DNA of 64,000 bases from an uncultured Alteromonadaceae bacterium (GCA_947503265.1 CANNDC010000001.1:310001-374000); one strand, 5' to 3'; shown: positions 17,823 through 27,423, numbered from the stretch's first letter. The notes: generated by a model not told the origin, from the sequence alone. A program made the numbers and translations.

Positions 17823-18249
17823 ATTCTCTTTTTTTAGTCCAATTTCCGTAGAAAAAGAAACCCAATGCAGTGAAGGGCAGTACTTCGATAACCGAAACTA
17901 TGATCCAGCGTTGATTAATGTATGCAATGGGATTTTCCGGATCAACAAATGGAAAATACAATAGTAGTAGCAAAGGAATCGAAACTGTAATAGCCGATAA
18001 AATATAAGTCAGTTTGAATAAAAATGGACTTGCTGGAGGTTTGTTTTTAATACCCGCTTTTTCATCTTTTATAAATGTCGAGATGATCATTGCCAGAGAC
18101 GGAACCAGTGGGAAAAAGAACTTTGTCCAAGCATGGTAAATTTCAGCTCCATTTAGCCTATCTGTAATAGTCATTAAAAGAAGTACGACAAAAAATATCC
18201 CTGAAACACCAAACCAGAGTATTGCCAATTGCTTTCTTTGTGCATTCAT
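17809..18249 (-). CDS. Predicted four-helix inner-membrane protein
   Basis: 146 residues with hydrophobic segments at about 8-28, 48-62, 78-98 and 112-132, short charged loops and a basic C-terminus. I do not recognise a family. It lies 7 bp downstream of the 667-residue repeat protein on the same strand, so the two may be co-transcribed, and converges on the ABM gene. Confidence 0.6.
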   Translation of the reverse strand: MNAQRKQLAILWFGVSGIFFVVLLLMTITDRLNGAEIYHAWTKFFFPLVPSLAMIISTFIKDEKAGIKNKPPASPFLFKLTYILSAITVSIPLLLLLYFPFVDPENPIAYINQRWIIVSVIEVLPFTALGFFFYGNWTKKREFNED

Positions 18250-18256
18250 CGATTCG

Positions 18257-20260
18257 CTACCTTGGTGTAGCGTTAAATAACGCTTTTAGTACAGGGGAGC
18301 CTGCTTTGTGGGCAAATTCACCTAACGTCGGCGAGCTAGGCACAAAACTTTCTCCTTCTATGGAAACAGGGTCTTCTCTGTCAATTCTTGCGAATTCGTA
18401 TACCCACACCTGACATTTGTAGTCATCAGTAAAAGCGTAGTCGTTCATTGTCTTGGGCAAGTCACTATCAACTCCCCCTTCTTTGAAAACGGCTTGTAAA
18501 CCCTCTGGAGTAGCTTGTTCATCTGCGCTTTCTACATTGTCGTCAGCCGTTACAATAAAGGCTAAATAGCGATATCGAGTTACTGGTTTGGTAAATAGAA
18601 TTTGCAAATAACTCGCGATTCCATCAATGGGATGTTGGTCGAGTTCGATTCTTCTATTCAGTGCAGGATCCATGATATTGGTGGCGTCTTCTGCAATCCT
18701 CTCAGGCATAGTTAAAATGGCAAATCCATGCTGATATTTGAATACACGTTTTTGGTATTGATATTGATTTAACAAGGCCGAAAAGTTATTAAAAACCTGC
18801 ATCAAACTTGGGCTTTGTCTATTGGAAGTGTAACCACAAGTCGAATTTGGAATATCAATTTTAATATCTGTCAACGGAGGTAAAAACATTGGCAACGTAT
18901 TCGATGCCGGCCAGACAAATTTTGTTTGAATCAAATTTGACGAACTGCCTGGTGGGGACTGTTCCACAGAAGTAGGTTGTTCTTGTTTCATTTCGAAGCG
19001 TGTGATGGTGACAGATTCAGCCTGAACTTCTTTTGATAAGACTTGAGCAGGTGTGCGTACAACTCGTCTTGACTCTTGCTTCGTTAAAGCTGGAATTACT
19101 CTTTCGGTTATCCGAGGAGGTTGCGAATTGACCCGGCGTGTTACCTGTTGAGTTTTAGCCGGAATAGTCCTTTCAATCGCTTTTGCTGGAGAAACTAGCC
19201 TCTTAACTTCAACTGTCTTCGTTTCAGCAGGCTTGCCGTTTCTGGCGGGAGCAACAACTATCGTTTCTTTTATGGTTTTAAATCGTGCCGGTACATTGAC
19301 GATTTCAGTGGTCGCAGGTTGTATGACAACGGTTTCAGTGACGGTTTGATAGCTAGCTGGTACTTCCACTAGTTGAGTTGACGCCTCCTGTACCACTATG
19401 TGTTCAACTATTGTCTCTTCAACTGCCGGAATTGTCTGATATTCTGTTCGTGAAGGTGAAGTCACTATAGTTTCATCAACGACTTGAAAGACATCAGTAT
19501 TGAAGGCAAAACTTGGATCTGACGGATTGTCTAAAAAACGTTTGAGCTCTGATTCACTGGTAAATATATGCTTATAGTCACCGTTTTCGGCTTCCAACAC
19601 CAGTAGTGCTGGTTTGATCTTTTCTCTTCGTATAACACTTTCGGTAACTGCCGGAATGACCCTTTTCTCTGTTCTGGCTTCACTAACTAACACTGTTTCC
19701 GTAACGGTTGTAAATTCTGCCGGAATCCATACCTGTTCAATTTGCTCCTCCTGCACAACCACTTCTTGTTTGACTGTCTTAAAAGTTGCAGGGATGGATA
19801 TGATTTCTTCATGTTCTGGCTGAATAACAATCTCTTTCTTTGATTTTTTGCCAAACTTGAAATCAAAAACAGAGATCTTTTTTGTGACCGCAGGTATCAC
19901 TCTCGTTGTGGTTCGCGCTGGTTTATCAATGACTCTTGTAGTTACCATCCTTTTCACAGCTGGAATAACTTTTTCAACAAGTTTTGCCGGGGTCTTTACC
20001 ACTCTGCGTTTGACTTCTTTGGTCACCGCTGGGATTTGTCTTTCGACTACCTTTGCATCTTCTACGATTCTAGTTATTTCAATAATTTGATATTTGGCGG
20101 GATGAGCGACAATCTTATAACCATCGTCTAAAGGAATGTTTTTATGCCAGCTAGGTCCCTGCTCATACTCGAATACAGGCTCAGCAGCCATCAAGTCGCA
20201 TGTTCGAATTAGCACGAACGCGACTATTAACACTAGGCTCACAAGCAAACTTTTACTCAT
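18257..20260 (-). CDS. Exported proline/valine-rich repeat protein of unknown function
   Basis: 667 residues. The N-terminal signal sequence ends near A-A-E-P. From about residue 45 to 430 the chain is built of many degenerate units of about 20-25 residues. Each has the pattern P-A-x-x-x-x-x-x-I-P-A-V/F-x-x-x-V-x-x-x-V-V, for example R-T-T-T-R-V-I-P-A-V-T-K and A-S-Y-Q-T-V-T-E-T-V-V. A non-repeat island at about 215-265 interrupts the array. A linker rich in Ser/Pro/Gln leads to a C-terminal domain of about 200 residues with no repeat and few cysteines. I do not recognise the C-terminal domain; surface or periplasmic filament-like architecture is a guess. Confidence 0.7.
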   Translation of the reverse strand: MSKSLLVSLVLIVAFVLIRTCDLMAAEPVFEYEQGPSWHKNIPLDDGYKIVAHPAKYQIIEITRIVEDAKVVERQIPAVTKEVKRRVVKTPAKLVEKVIPAVKRMVTTRVIDKPARTTTRVIPAVTKKISVFDFKFGKKSKKEIVIQPEHEEIISIPATFKTVKQEVVVQEEQIEQVWIPAEFTTVTETVLVSEARTEKRVIPAVTESVIRREKIKPALLVLEAENGDYKHIFTSESELKRFLDNPSDPSFAFNTDVFQVVDETIVTSPSRTEYQTIPAVEETIVEHIVVQEASTQLVEVPASYQTVTETVVIQPATTEIVNVPARFKTIKETIVVAPARNGKPAETKTVEVKRLVSPAKAIERTIPAKTQQVTRRVNSQPPRITERVIPALTKQESRRVVRTPAQVLSKEVQAESVTITRFEMKQEQPTSVEQSPPGSSSNLIQTKFVWPASNTLPMFLPPLTDIKIDIPNSTCGYTSNRQSPSLMQVFNNFSALLNQYQYQKRVFKYQHGFAILTMPERIAEDATNIMDPALNRRIELDQHPIDGIASYLQILFTKPVTRYRYLAFIVTADDNVESADEQATPEGLQAVFKEGGVDSDLPKTMNDYAFTDDYKCQVWVYEFARIDREDPVSIEGESFVPSSPTLGEFAHKAGSPVLKALFNATPR

Positions 20261-21109
20261 GTGTATTCCAATAATTTGCGCAAATCTATTAAGTTACCAA
20301 GCTACATGTCGTTGTATAGCAGCAAGAATGATACGGAACCTGTAGGCGTTATGTGTAAAGCACACTAGTTTGAAATAATAGCCTAACCATAAAAATTGGT
20401 TATCACAAGTAATCTCAGTCGAGCATGTTTAAACATAACCAATGTTTTTCTGCACAGGTATTTAAAGCAGTTCTTGTGAACAGGCTGTAATTTATTGCGT
20501 ATTTACATGATGCCATGATGCCATGATGCCATGATGCCATGATGCCGAATCGGTAATTACGCTATTTTTCATGCTAGTTGTTGGTCTTTGCTCCATGCTT
20601 TTTGCTCTAATCGAAGACTTTAATACAGCATTTGTATCGTATTTAAGCTGCATATACCCCCTCTGTTTTAAGATTGTGGCTAGCTATTACGAATTTGCTC
20701 GTTTGGCGCATCGGAATGCATAACCGGGTTAAGTAGAGTTACGGAATTTAGCGAGCTATGTCAGAAACTTCTCAGTAAATGCCGATACAGATTAAATAAC
20801 GCAGAAACTATGGTGGAGAAGATTCTTGTATTGTGACTCTCTAAAAACGCTTCTTTATAACAAAGGTGAGGCAACTATTGCTTCCTTTAAAAATGGCATT
20901 GATTTGCAGGTAAAAGAGTCACTTTCGAGTAAAAATATTCTCTAATAATCAAATATTTAACCAAAATTGTGGGTAATTAAAAAAATAGTTTTTAAGTCCT
21001 AGAAATAGGTGTATGTTAGGAACTAACACAAAATTGAACATTTTTTGTGCGAACCATTTTTTGTGTGAATAATAACAAGTGAGATATAACAAAAAATCCA
21101 AGGAATCTT
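20261..21109. other. 849-bp AT-rich intergenic region
   Basis: No convincing gene. It contains an 8-bp tandem repeat (20507-20546) and a short reading frame at 20826-20945 (see rejected items). The right end supplies the leader and an AAGGAA ribosome binding site of the Hcp-like gene. Confidence 0.5.
20507..20546. repeat. Five tandem copies of ATGATGCC
   Basis: Perfect 8-bp unit repeated five times in the gap upstream of the Hcp-like genes. Because 8 is not a multiple of 3 and no reading frame spans it, it is a noncoding simple repeat. Confidence 0.9.
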
Positions 21110-21682
21110 ATGAAAACTCGAAATACGCTAATCTCATTACTCAAAGTAATGGCCATTACCCTTACACTGTCTGTGTCCTTTTCCTCTTCCGCCGCGATAC
21201 AAATGTTTCTCAAATTGGGTGACATTGAAGGTGAAGTTGATGATAACGGTGGAAATTTTGAAAACGCTATCGAAGTTTTAGCCTTTTCTGAAGGTTTAGC
21301 TATTGCTATCTCTCCTCCAGGAGGGGACAGGACAGCAAGCAGACCAAATGGTTCAGATATTAATATTACAAAATACTTAGATGCGGCTAGCCCCATCATA
21401 CGATCTAATCTTGCTGCCGGACAGGTCATAAGAGAAGCGACAATTTCAGTGAGAAATAATGTAGGACAAAACCCATTTGTGTTCTTTGAAATTAAATTGA
21501 CGAATGTTTTTGTCACATCAGCATCAACTGGCGGCAGTGGTGGCGAAGTACGCCTAACGGAAAATATTTCTTTAACCTATGAAACCATAAGATGGACCTA
21601 CACTAAAACCGATGACAGAGGCGCGGCTGGTGAAAGAGTCACTTCGGGTTGGGATTTCAAAAATAGTCGAGCGTTGCCATAA
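21110..21682 (+). CDS. Hcp-like (type VI tube protein family) protein with Sec signal peptide
   Basis: 190 residues. A signal peptide covers about residues 1-28 (basic MKTRN, hydrophobic core, S-S-S-A-A). The mature part matches the Hcp fold in order: F-L-K-L-G-D-I-E-G-E-V, I-E-V-L-A-F-S-E-G, I-N-I-T-K-Y-L-D-A-A-S-P, I-R-E-A-T-I-S-V-R, F-F-E-I-K-L-T-N-V-F-V-T-S, S-T-G-G-S-G-G, and T-E-N-I-S-L-T-Y-E-T-I. Ordinary Hcp is cytoplasmic and has no signal peptide, and no other type VI component is in the window. An AAGGA site precedes the ATG. Followed 31 bp later by a second Hcp-like gene. Function unknown. Confidence 0.82.
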   Translation: MKTRNTLISLLKVMAITLTLSVSFSSSAAIQMFLKLGDIEGEVDDNGGNFENAIEVLAFSEGLAIAISPPGGDRTASRPNGSDINITKYLDAASPIIRSNLAAGQVIREATISVRNNVGQNPFVFFEIKLTNVFVTSASTGGSGGEVRLTENISLTYETIRWTYTKTDDRGAAGERVTSGWDFKNSRALP

Positions 21683-21713
21683 CTTCTAACTAATTTACAG
21701 AGGTACCTTTGTT

Positions 21714-22640
21714 ATGAAGTTACTCAATCGAATAATGTGCGTGGCGACCGTACTTTCTGCCTTCGCATGGTTTTCGGCACCGACTCTTGCAATGACTGTA
21801 GAGTTGAGCCCAAACGATGTGTTCGTAGATAATTCCCAGCTCGTCGTTATCAGTTCCAAAAGAACAGGACGAACTGTCAAAGAGTTCGTGCTCAAAGCGA
21901 ATATGATCAACATCAGTGATAAAAACTTTGAAAATGTGGAAGCTATACTTGTCGGTTTGCCGCCAGGAGTCAAGATAGTGGGAACCAGTGTACTGAATTT
22001 TGGCTCGCTATTTGGACCAGATACTTATCAAAGTCGAAATACTATTACCCTAGAAATGAATTTGCGTATTCGCCCCAATATTAGAGATTTGGAGTGGCAA
22101 GTTCGTGGAAATGAGAAGGTTGATCCGCCACCGCCACCACCTCCTCCCCCAACACCGAGCCCAAGTGAAATTGGGGTATTCATGAGTATTGATGGAAATG
22201 TGATTGAAGGAGAAGTGGAAAACGAAAGTCATAATGGATGGATCAAGCTATTGGCTTGGCAACAGGGTGTGAATGCTCTATTGACAGATTTTGCTACACA
22301 GAGAAATCTAAATAGCGTTTTCTATTCAGACGTGTCTGTTACTAAGTTTCTCGACCAAACATCAACGCAACTGAGAAGTGCACTAACAAATGGGACTCAG
22401 TTTGAGGAAATCAAAATTGATGTTATTGCTCAATGTGATGGCAATCTGTATACCCAGTATGCAATGACACTCGTTGATGGTATTTTTTCCTCAGTTACTT
22501 CTAGTCCGTCTAAAGGAGCGGATAAAATAGTTGAGAGCCTCAGTATTGATATCACTCGTTTAGAATCGATTTACGTACCAGTGGATGAGGAATGCAGGTT
22601 GCAACAACCGATCTTTTCTTATCAAGATATGACATTCTAA
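21714..22640 (+). CDS. Exported protein with N-terminal beta domain, polyproline linker and C-terminal Hcp-like domain
   Basis: 308 residues. Signal peptide at about 1-26 (ends T-L-A). Residues about 27-130 form a beta-rich domain with N-I-S-D-K-N-F-E-N-V-E and L-P-P-G-V-K-I, reminiscent of DUF11/CARDB-like Ig folds. About 137-151 is a proline run. Residues about 152-290 again follow the Hcp pattern: V-F-M-S-I-D-G-N-V-I-E-G-E-V, W-I-K-L-L-A-W-Q-Q-G-V, V-S-V-T-K-F-L-D-Q-T-S, and S-L-S-I-D-I-T-R-L-E. It lacks the S-T-G-G-S-G-G loop of its neighbour. Probably co-transcribed with the preceding gene; a terminator follows. Confidence 0.75.
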   Translation: MKLLNRIMCVATVLSAFAWFSAPTLAMTVELSPNDVFVDNSQLVVISSKRTGRTVKEFVLKANMINISDKNFENVEAILVGLPPGVKIVGTSVLNFGSLFGPDTYQSRNTITLEMNLRIRPNIRDLEWQVRGNEKVDPPPPPPPPPTPSPSEIGVFMSIDGNVIEGEVENESHNGWIKLLAWQQGVNALLTDFATQRNLNSVFYSDVSVTKFLDQTSTQLRSALTNGTQFEEIKIDVIAQCDGNLYTQYAMTLVDGIFSSVTSSPSKGADKIVESLSIDITRLESIYVPVDEECRLQQPIFSYQDMTF

Positions 22641-22660
22641 ATTAGCAATGTATGACAATT

Positions 22661-22697
22661 AAAAAGCGCTGATGAACTTGTTCAACAGCGCTTTTTT
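22661..22697. terminator. Bidirectional terminator between convergent genes
   Basis: Stem AAAAAGCGCTG / CAGCGCTTTTTT with a 14-nt loop, A tract on one side and T tract on the other. It can serve both the Hcp-like operon and the leftward TPR regulator. Confidence 0.85.
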
Positions 22698-22714
22698 GTT
22701 GTGCTTTCGCCTTT

Positions 22715-24904
22715 TTATTTTGCTTTCGCTATGAGGGGATCGATCTCCATAACCCAATTCAATGGCCAATCAAGCTGTTTAATTTCGCTAAGCAGCGCCT
22801 GGCCCTTATCTCGATTCTCAGTTAAATAACTGAGTTTGGCTTCTACTAATTTTACGCCAGGAATTGTGTGTTCAGCAGTATCGAAGCCTGCTAATTGTTC
22901 TGTTAACTGGGTTAAAAGTGAAGCTAGCGGCTCTTTTTGATCAAGTTGTAGATAGCAATCTGCCATATTTGCCATATGCGAAATACCCCATGCAGCAACA
23001 TTGAATTTGCCGTGCAGTTCCCTATCATTTTGCAAAACTGACTCATACAGATTAAGAGCAGACTGACATTTTTCAGAGAGATAATAATTTAGTGCTAATG
23101 CAAGTTTAGCCGACTTATTCTCAGGCCACTGTTGTACAATATTTTCGAGTTCAACTAACCATTCATCAGCCTTATCAATTCTATTATTAATCAATGTTTT
23201 AAGCTGAAGTTCAAGATAGCCACCACCACCAAAAGTCGCAATAGAATCTTTAAGTTCGTAAGCAGTTTGAATGTCATTTTCCCACAAGGCATCAACTGTT
23301 TTAGCGGTAATCCAGTATATATTGTCGTCTGCTAAGTTTTGCTTAGCTTTTAGCATGTGCTGATGGGCTTTTTCAGCATCTAGGGAAAATCGATAAAAAT
23401 TAGCGATACCTAGATGACAAGCGGGGTAATCAGGCAATAGTTCTGTGCAGTGTTGATATTGTTTCAACGCATCATTTAGTTGGCCGGTTATAAAGAGGGA
23501 GTCGGCGACGGCGAAATTGGTAATGGCAGACATAGGACTTCTGGCAAGCGCAATCTGAAAATGATCTAGGGCCTGCTTGTGTTTATCTTGTAACCAGAGT
23601 AAATAACCATAATTATGATGGGCTAATGGTAGCGCAGGATCCAAATTAAGCGCTGTTTTAAAGGCATCTTCTGCTAACTCAAATTCACCAAAGTTAACAT
23701 GCACCAGTCCTTGTGCTGTGTGAGCAAGGGCAAGGTAGGGATCTTTTGTCAACGCATTTTCTATCGCATTTTCAGCTATTTGCCGAGCTGCTTCAGAAGC
23801 TATTTCACGATATTGATATAACACCATGGTGTTGAGTGCGATAGCGACGTGGGCGAGTGCATAGTCGGGTTGCAATTCTATGGCTTTATTAAACTCATCA
23901 ATGGCTTTTTGGTGATACTCAACGGTTGCTTTTGCCGCCATGGCATTTCCACGTAGATAGTATAAATAGGCATCACCCAACTTGGGGTGGGCACGAAGTT
24001 TTCCCGAAGGAACTTGCCCATAATCTGGTAGCAAAGAATCGACAATAGAGAGGCTAATATCTTGTTGTAATTTGAAAACATCTTTCTCGGTTACATCGAA
24101 AACTTTCGACCATAAGTGAGTTCCAGTTTGTGCTTTGATGAGTTGAATGGTTACCCGCATTTGATCCGCAGATTTTCGAATGGATCCTTCTAATACAAAC
24201 TGTGAATTCAATTTATTGGCAATGGTCTGGATGTCCACCTCTTGATCTCGAAACGCAAATGAGGATGTTCGCGACACAACAGCTAGTTCTGGGATCGTAG
24301 TTAATTGGTGGATAATTTCTTCCGAAAGTCCGTCTGCGAAATAACTTAAATTAGGCTCTGAATCATAGACATCAAAAGGCAGTACAGCGATTGATGGTTG
24401 TGAGCTTGCTTGAATTGATATTGTTGTTGGTTCTGGTGATAACTGCGTAGTAGGTTTGTTGATCCAATACGCCATGATACCGAAGATAACAAAACCCGCT
24501 AACACATTGACAAGGGTATGCCATGATTTGCTTTTAGTTCTCCTATTTTTAACCCTCCTATCTTGATTGGCAGGCAAGGCAGGGTTTTCCGAAATCGTGC
24601 TGATTTGCGCGAGTCGGTAACCCTTTTTAGGGACGGTTATAATTAATTCTGGCTTGTGAGGGTCTGCCTCAAGTATTTTTCGAAGGTTAGCTATCAGGTT
24701 GTAAAGAACATGGTCTGCGATTATTTGATTTTTCCACACTTGTGCAAAAATATCGTCCCTAGCAACTAACTCTCCTTTGGCATTAGCCAGAACCACCAAT
24801 AAATCCATGGCTTTGGGTTCCAGCTTAATACTCCGTTCACCATCAGAAACACGACAGTCGCCCATAAATATCTGCCATTTACCAATGGCAAAGTCAGCCT
24901 TCAT
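22715..24904 (-). CDS. Membrane-bound winged-helix (CadC/OmpR-type) regulator with TPR sensor
   Basis: 729 residues. The N-terminal winged helix (about 5-100) contains L-E-P-K-A-M-D-L-L-V-V-L-A and V-P-K-K-G-Y-R-L-A, the trans_reg_C signature. One membrane helix at about 128-148 (V-L-A-G-F-V-I-F-G-I-M-A-Y-W-I) follows. A periplasmic FlgO/TolB-N-like domain begins I-A-V-L-P-F-D-V-Y-D and contains A-D-G-L-S-E-E-I-I-H-Q-L. At least eight TPRs run to the C-terminus. CadC-like topology implies one protein that senses outside and binds DNA inside. It diverges from the dockerin gene (143-bp gap), a plausible target along with itself. Confidence 0.85.
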   Translation of the reverse strand: MKADFAIGKWQIFMGDCRVSDGERSIKLEPKAMDLLVVLANAKGELVARDDIFAQVWKNQIIADHVLYNLIANLRKILEADPHKPELIITVPKKGYRLAQISTISENPALPANQDRRVKNRRTKSKSWHTLVNVLAGFVIFGIMAYWINKPTTQLSPEPTTISIQASSQPSIAVLPFDVYDSEPNLSYFADGLSEEIIHQLTTIPELAVVSRTSSFAFRDQEVDIQTIANKLNSQFVLEGSIRKSADQMRVTIQLIKAQTGTHLWSKVFDVTEKDVFKLQQDISLSIVDSLLPDYGQVPSGKLRAHPKLGDAYLYYLRGNAMAAKATVEYHQKAIDEFNKAIELQPDYALAHVAIALNTMVLYQYREIASEAARQIAENAIENALTKDPYLALAHTAQGLVHVNFGEFELAEDAFKTALNLDPALPLAHHNYGYLLWLQDKHKQALDHFQIALARSPMSAITNFAVADSLFITGQLNDALKQYQHCTELLPDYPACHLGIANFYRFSLDAEKAHQHMLKAKQNLADDNIYWITAKTVDALWENDIQTAYELKDSIATFGGGGYLELQLKTLINNRIDKADEWLVELENIVQQWPENKSAKLALALNYYLSEKCQSALNLYESVLQNDRELHGKFNVAAWGISHMANMADCYLQLDQKEPLASLLTQLTEQLAGFDTAEHTIPGVKLVEAKLSYLTENRDKGQALLSEIKQLDWPLNWVMEIDPLIAKAK

Positions 24905-25047
24905 ACAATCTCTTTTCTAGTCTCATTATGCACTCTCAAGCCAGTATACTCGTTGTCTAAGCGCTTTCCATAGATTTTCCATAGCTTTTCCATAGGACAT
25001 AGGAAGTGCAACAAATTAGATTCAATCTACCTACCTAAAATGGAAAT

Positions 25048-27423
25048 ATGGAAATGACTTTACAACAGGTACCAGCAAAAATAATTGTGTGGATTTCAGC
25101 ATTACTGCTACTCAGCTTTACGTGGCATGCCAGTGCGAGAATAACGTTTTTAACAAATGATATTGCTTTTCAAAGTGCCACCATTGAATCTCTTGATAGC
25201 TCTCGGGGTTTTAATCAAGGGGTTCAGAATGTGCAACTCGTATCGAACGGCGTGACCTTTGATTTCAGCACAACCAGCAATCAGGGCTTGGGTGGTGCAT
25301 TTGGCATCAGTGACGGGCTCAGCAGTTACTTTCCTGATGGCGTGGTAGTGACTTTCAGCCAACCATTAACTGCCATAGGGTTCCAGTACGCTCTTGCCGA
25401 ATGCCAAGGTCGAATAAGAATCATTGGTAGTGCTGCAACTGAAGAGCATACATTTGAGTTTGGACAAGGTGGAATCTTCGTTGGCGCTGCTGATATTGGT
25501 AATATTACTTCTGTTGAGCTCAACGGAACTTGCTTTGCAGCTAGTTGGCCAGAAATGCGTTTTGACGCGTCAACACCGCCACCGCCTTCTCCGGATGAAG
25601 CCGACTTAGCAATGCTTAAAACGGCCCCTCGTTTAGCCAGTCAACTCGATGGCACTATCGATTTTGAATTGGAAACCAGCAACAACGGACCAGATGATGC
25701 TACGCAAGTACAAATGATAGATTTACCTCCTCCCGGAATGACGTTTGATTCAAGTAGTCCATCGGCAGCTCTTGTTTCACAAGACCGTAAAGTGATAGTA
25801 ATGGGAGTAGGTGGTCTAGCTAACGGTGACCAATTTACCAATACGCTAACAATGAATGTGCCTCCTTTCCAAGGTTCTGGCCCAATTACAACCCATTCAG
25901 GTAACTTTCAGTGCAATAGCACCTTGCTAAATATTGCGCTTGCAACCGGCACGTCTATCGATTTAAACAATGCCAACAACCTTGATACCTCGGTTACCTA
26001 TTTTGACAAGTCCTCACGAAGCGGTGTGGCTGAAATTTGCGATAACGCCATCGATGATAATTGTGATGGTAGAGTGGATTGTGGTGATAACAACTGTGCT
26101 TCGGCGCCAAATTGTCGGCCTCCAGCATTGTTGAATGCCACCAACAACCCACCTCAGACTTGTCAGGTGGTGAACAATGTATTGATTTGTTTAAACGGCA
26201 GCGGACCAACACCGTTCCCCGGTCCAAGTCCAGCGCCTGTTCCGCCTGCACCAAGAGCTTGCACATTTAATGATATCCATGGTAATCCATTTGAAGTGCC
26301 AGCTTGTTGTTGTTCTTATGGACCGTGCAGCACAGATTGTGAACGACTTGCATTAGCTCGCGATCCTAATTTTAAAATTGCTAATCCGCCGGTAAATCTT
26401 CAAGGATATGGCATAACCGAAGCGGGGCGACAGCATGACTACACCATTACATATGAAAATATTGGTGATGCAGATGCGATCGACGTGCGTATATTTGACG
26501 TGCTAGCCCCTGAACTAGATGATACGACGTTGCAAATCAATAACGATGGGGTCTACGACCAAACTAAGCGGTTAATTACATGGAGTGATCCGCTTTTACC
26601 TCCTCAAGAACCACGAAGTGTTTCATTTAGTATCAATGTGAATACCGATGCCATGCCAGGGGATCGTATTCGTAATCAAGCAACCATTTTGTTTCCCAAT
26701 GCGGCACAACAAAGAACCGACACCAACTGGGTTGAGCATGCCATTCAAGATCCGAACTTTCCAGCTGCGCCTGATTTAGGGGTTGTGCAGTGCAATAAGA
26801 TTGATGATGGATCCAACGATTGGCAAGTGGTGTTATTCAATAAAGGCACTGCCTTTGCCCACAATGCAAGCGCAGAAGTCATTAACCTGCCAAATGGTAT
26901 TGTATTTACCGACGGTCAAGCAAGGTTTGGTCGCTCAGATGACGAAGATCCGTTGGTTGCGGCTACTGTTGTTCCATTGGGTTCTACCCATAGTTTAGAT
27001 ACTGTTACTATCAATGCTGATACCCCAGCAGATGTTTGTAAAGCCTTGACCTGGCGCATCAGTTACACCACTTCGGAAGGTGTTGATGAAACGGTTGAAG
27101 TGCAGGTAGCAGAGGATGCAGATGGTGACGGTGTCGCCGACTTTGATGACAACTGTCCTAACGATGCCAATTTAGACCAAATGGATGGAGATTCAGATGG
27201 TACAGGTGATGCCTGTGAGGTTGTACAGACGCCTATATGTGGCGATCTGGACGGTGATTTCGATGTAGATGTTGCTGACAAAAACCTATTTGTATCAGCA
27301 TTAAGAAGCAGAGCGGGTGATGACAGCTATAATTCAGAAGCCGATTATGACGAAGATGATGATGTTGATTTTTCTGACTATCGTCTCTGGTATCAGTGCT
27401 ACAGAAGTTATGTTTCACAATAA
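25048..27423 (+). CDS. Large secreted DUF11/TSP3 protein with C-terminal dockerin-like domain
   Basis: 791 residues. Signal peptide at about 1-31. A beta-rich N-terminal domain is followed by at least two DUF11-type repeats (T-S-N-N-G-P-D-D-A-T-Q-V and T-Y-E-N-I-G-D-A-D-A-I-D-V-R). Between them is a cysteine-rich metal-binding segment D-N-A-I-D-D-N-C-D-G-R-V-D-C. A thrombospondin type 3 calcium repeat (D-A-D-G-D-G-V-A-D-F-D-D-N-C-P) follows. The last ~60 residues carry two dockerin loops, D-L-D-G-D-F-D-V-D-V-A-D and D-Y-D-E-D-D-D-V-D-F-S-D, each followed by a helix. A cohesin-like PEP-CTERM gene follows 18 bp later, so the two products may bind each other. Confidence 0.78.
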   Translation: MEMTLQQVPAKIIVWISALLLLSFTWHASARITFLTNDIAFQSATIESLDSSRGFNQGVQNVQLVSNGVTFDFSTTSNQGLGGAFGISDGLSSYFPDGVVVTFSQPLTAIGFQYALAECQGRIRIIGSAATEEHTFEFGQGGIFVGAADIGNITSVELNGTCFAASWPEMRFDASTPPPPSPDEADLAMLKTAPRLASQLDGTIDFELETSNNGPDDATQVQMIDLPPPGMTFDSSSPSAALVSQDRKVIVMGVGGLANGDQFTNTLTMNVPPFQGSGPITTHSGNFQCNSTLLNIALATGTSIDLNNANNLDTSVTYFDKSSRSGVAEICDNAIDDNCDGRVDCGDNNCASAPNCRPPALLNATNNPPQTCQVVNNVLICLNGSGPTPFPGPSPAPVPPAPRACTFNDIHGNPFEVPACCCSYGPCSTDCERLALARDPNFKIANPPVNLQGYGITEAGRQHDYTITYENIGDADAIDVRIFDVLAPELDDTTLQINNDGVYDQTKRLITWSDPLLPPQEPRSVSFSINVNTDAMPGDRIRNQATILFPNAAQQRTDTNWVEHAIQDPNFPAAPDLGVVQCNKIDDGSNDWQVVLFNKGTAFAHNASAEVINLPNGIVFTDGQARFGRSDDEDPLVAATVVPLGSTHSLDTVTINADTPADVCKALTWRISYTTSEGVDETVEVQVAEDADGDGVADFDDNCPNDANLDQMDGDSDGTGDACEVVQTPICGDLDGDFDVDVADKNLFVSALRSRAGDDSYNSEADYDEDDDVDFSDYRLWYQCYRSYVSQ

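Noticed and set aside
20826..20945. 39-codon frame starting at TTG with GGAG upstream
   Set aside because: Short, TTG start, no family resemblance and no clear promoter; it may be the 3' remnant of a lost gene but cannot be supported as a gene.
21110..22640. A type VI secretion locus
   Set aside because: Only Hcp-like domains are present; no sheath, baseplate, VgrG or ClpV gene is in the window and both proteins carry signal peptides.
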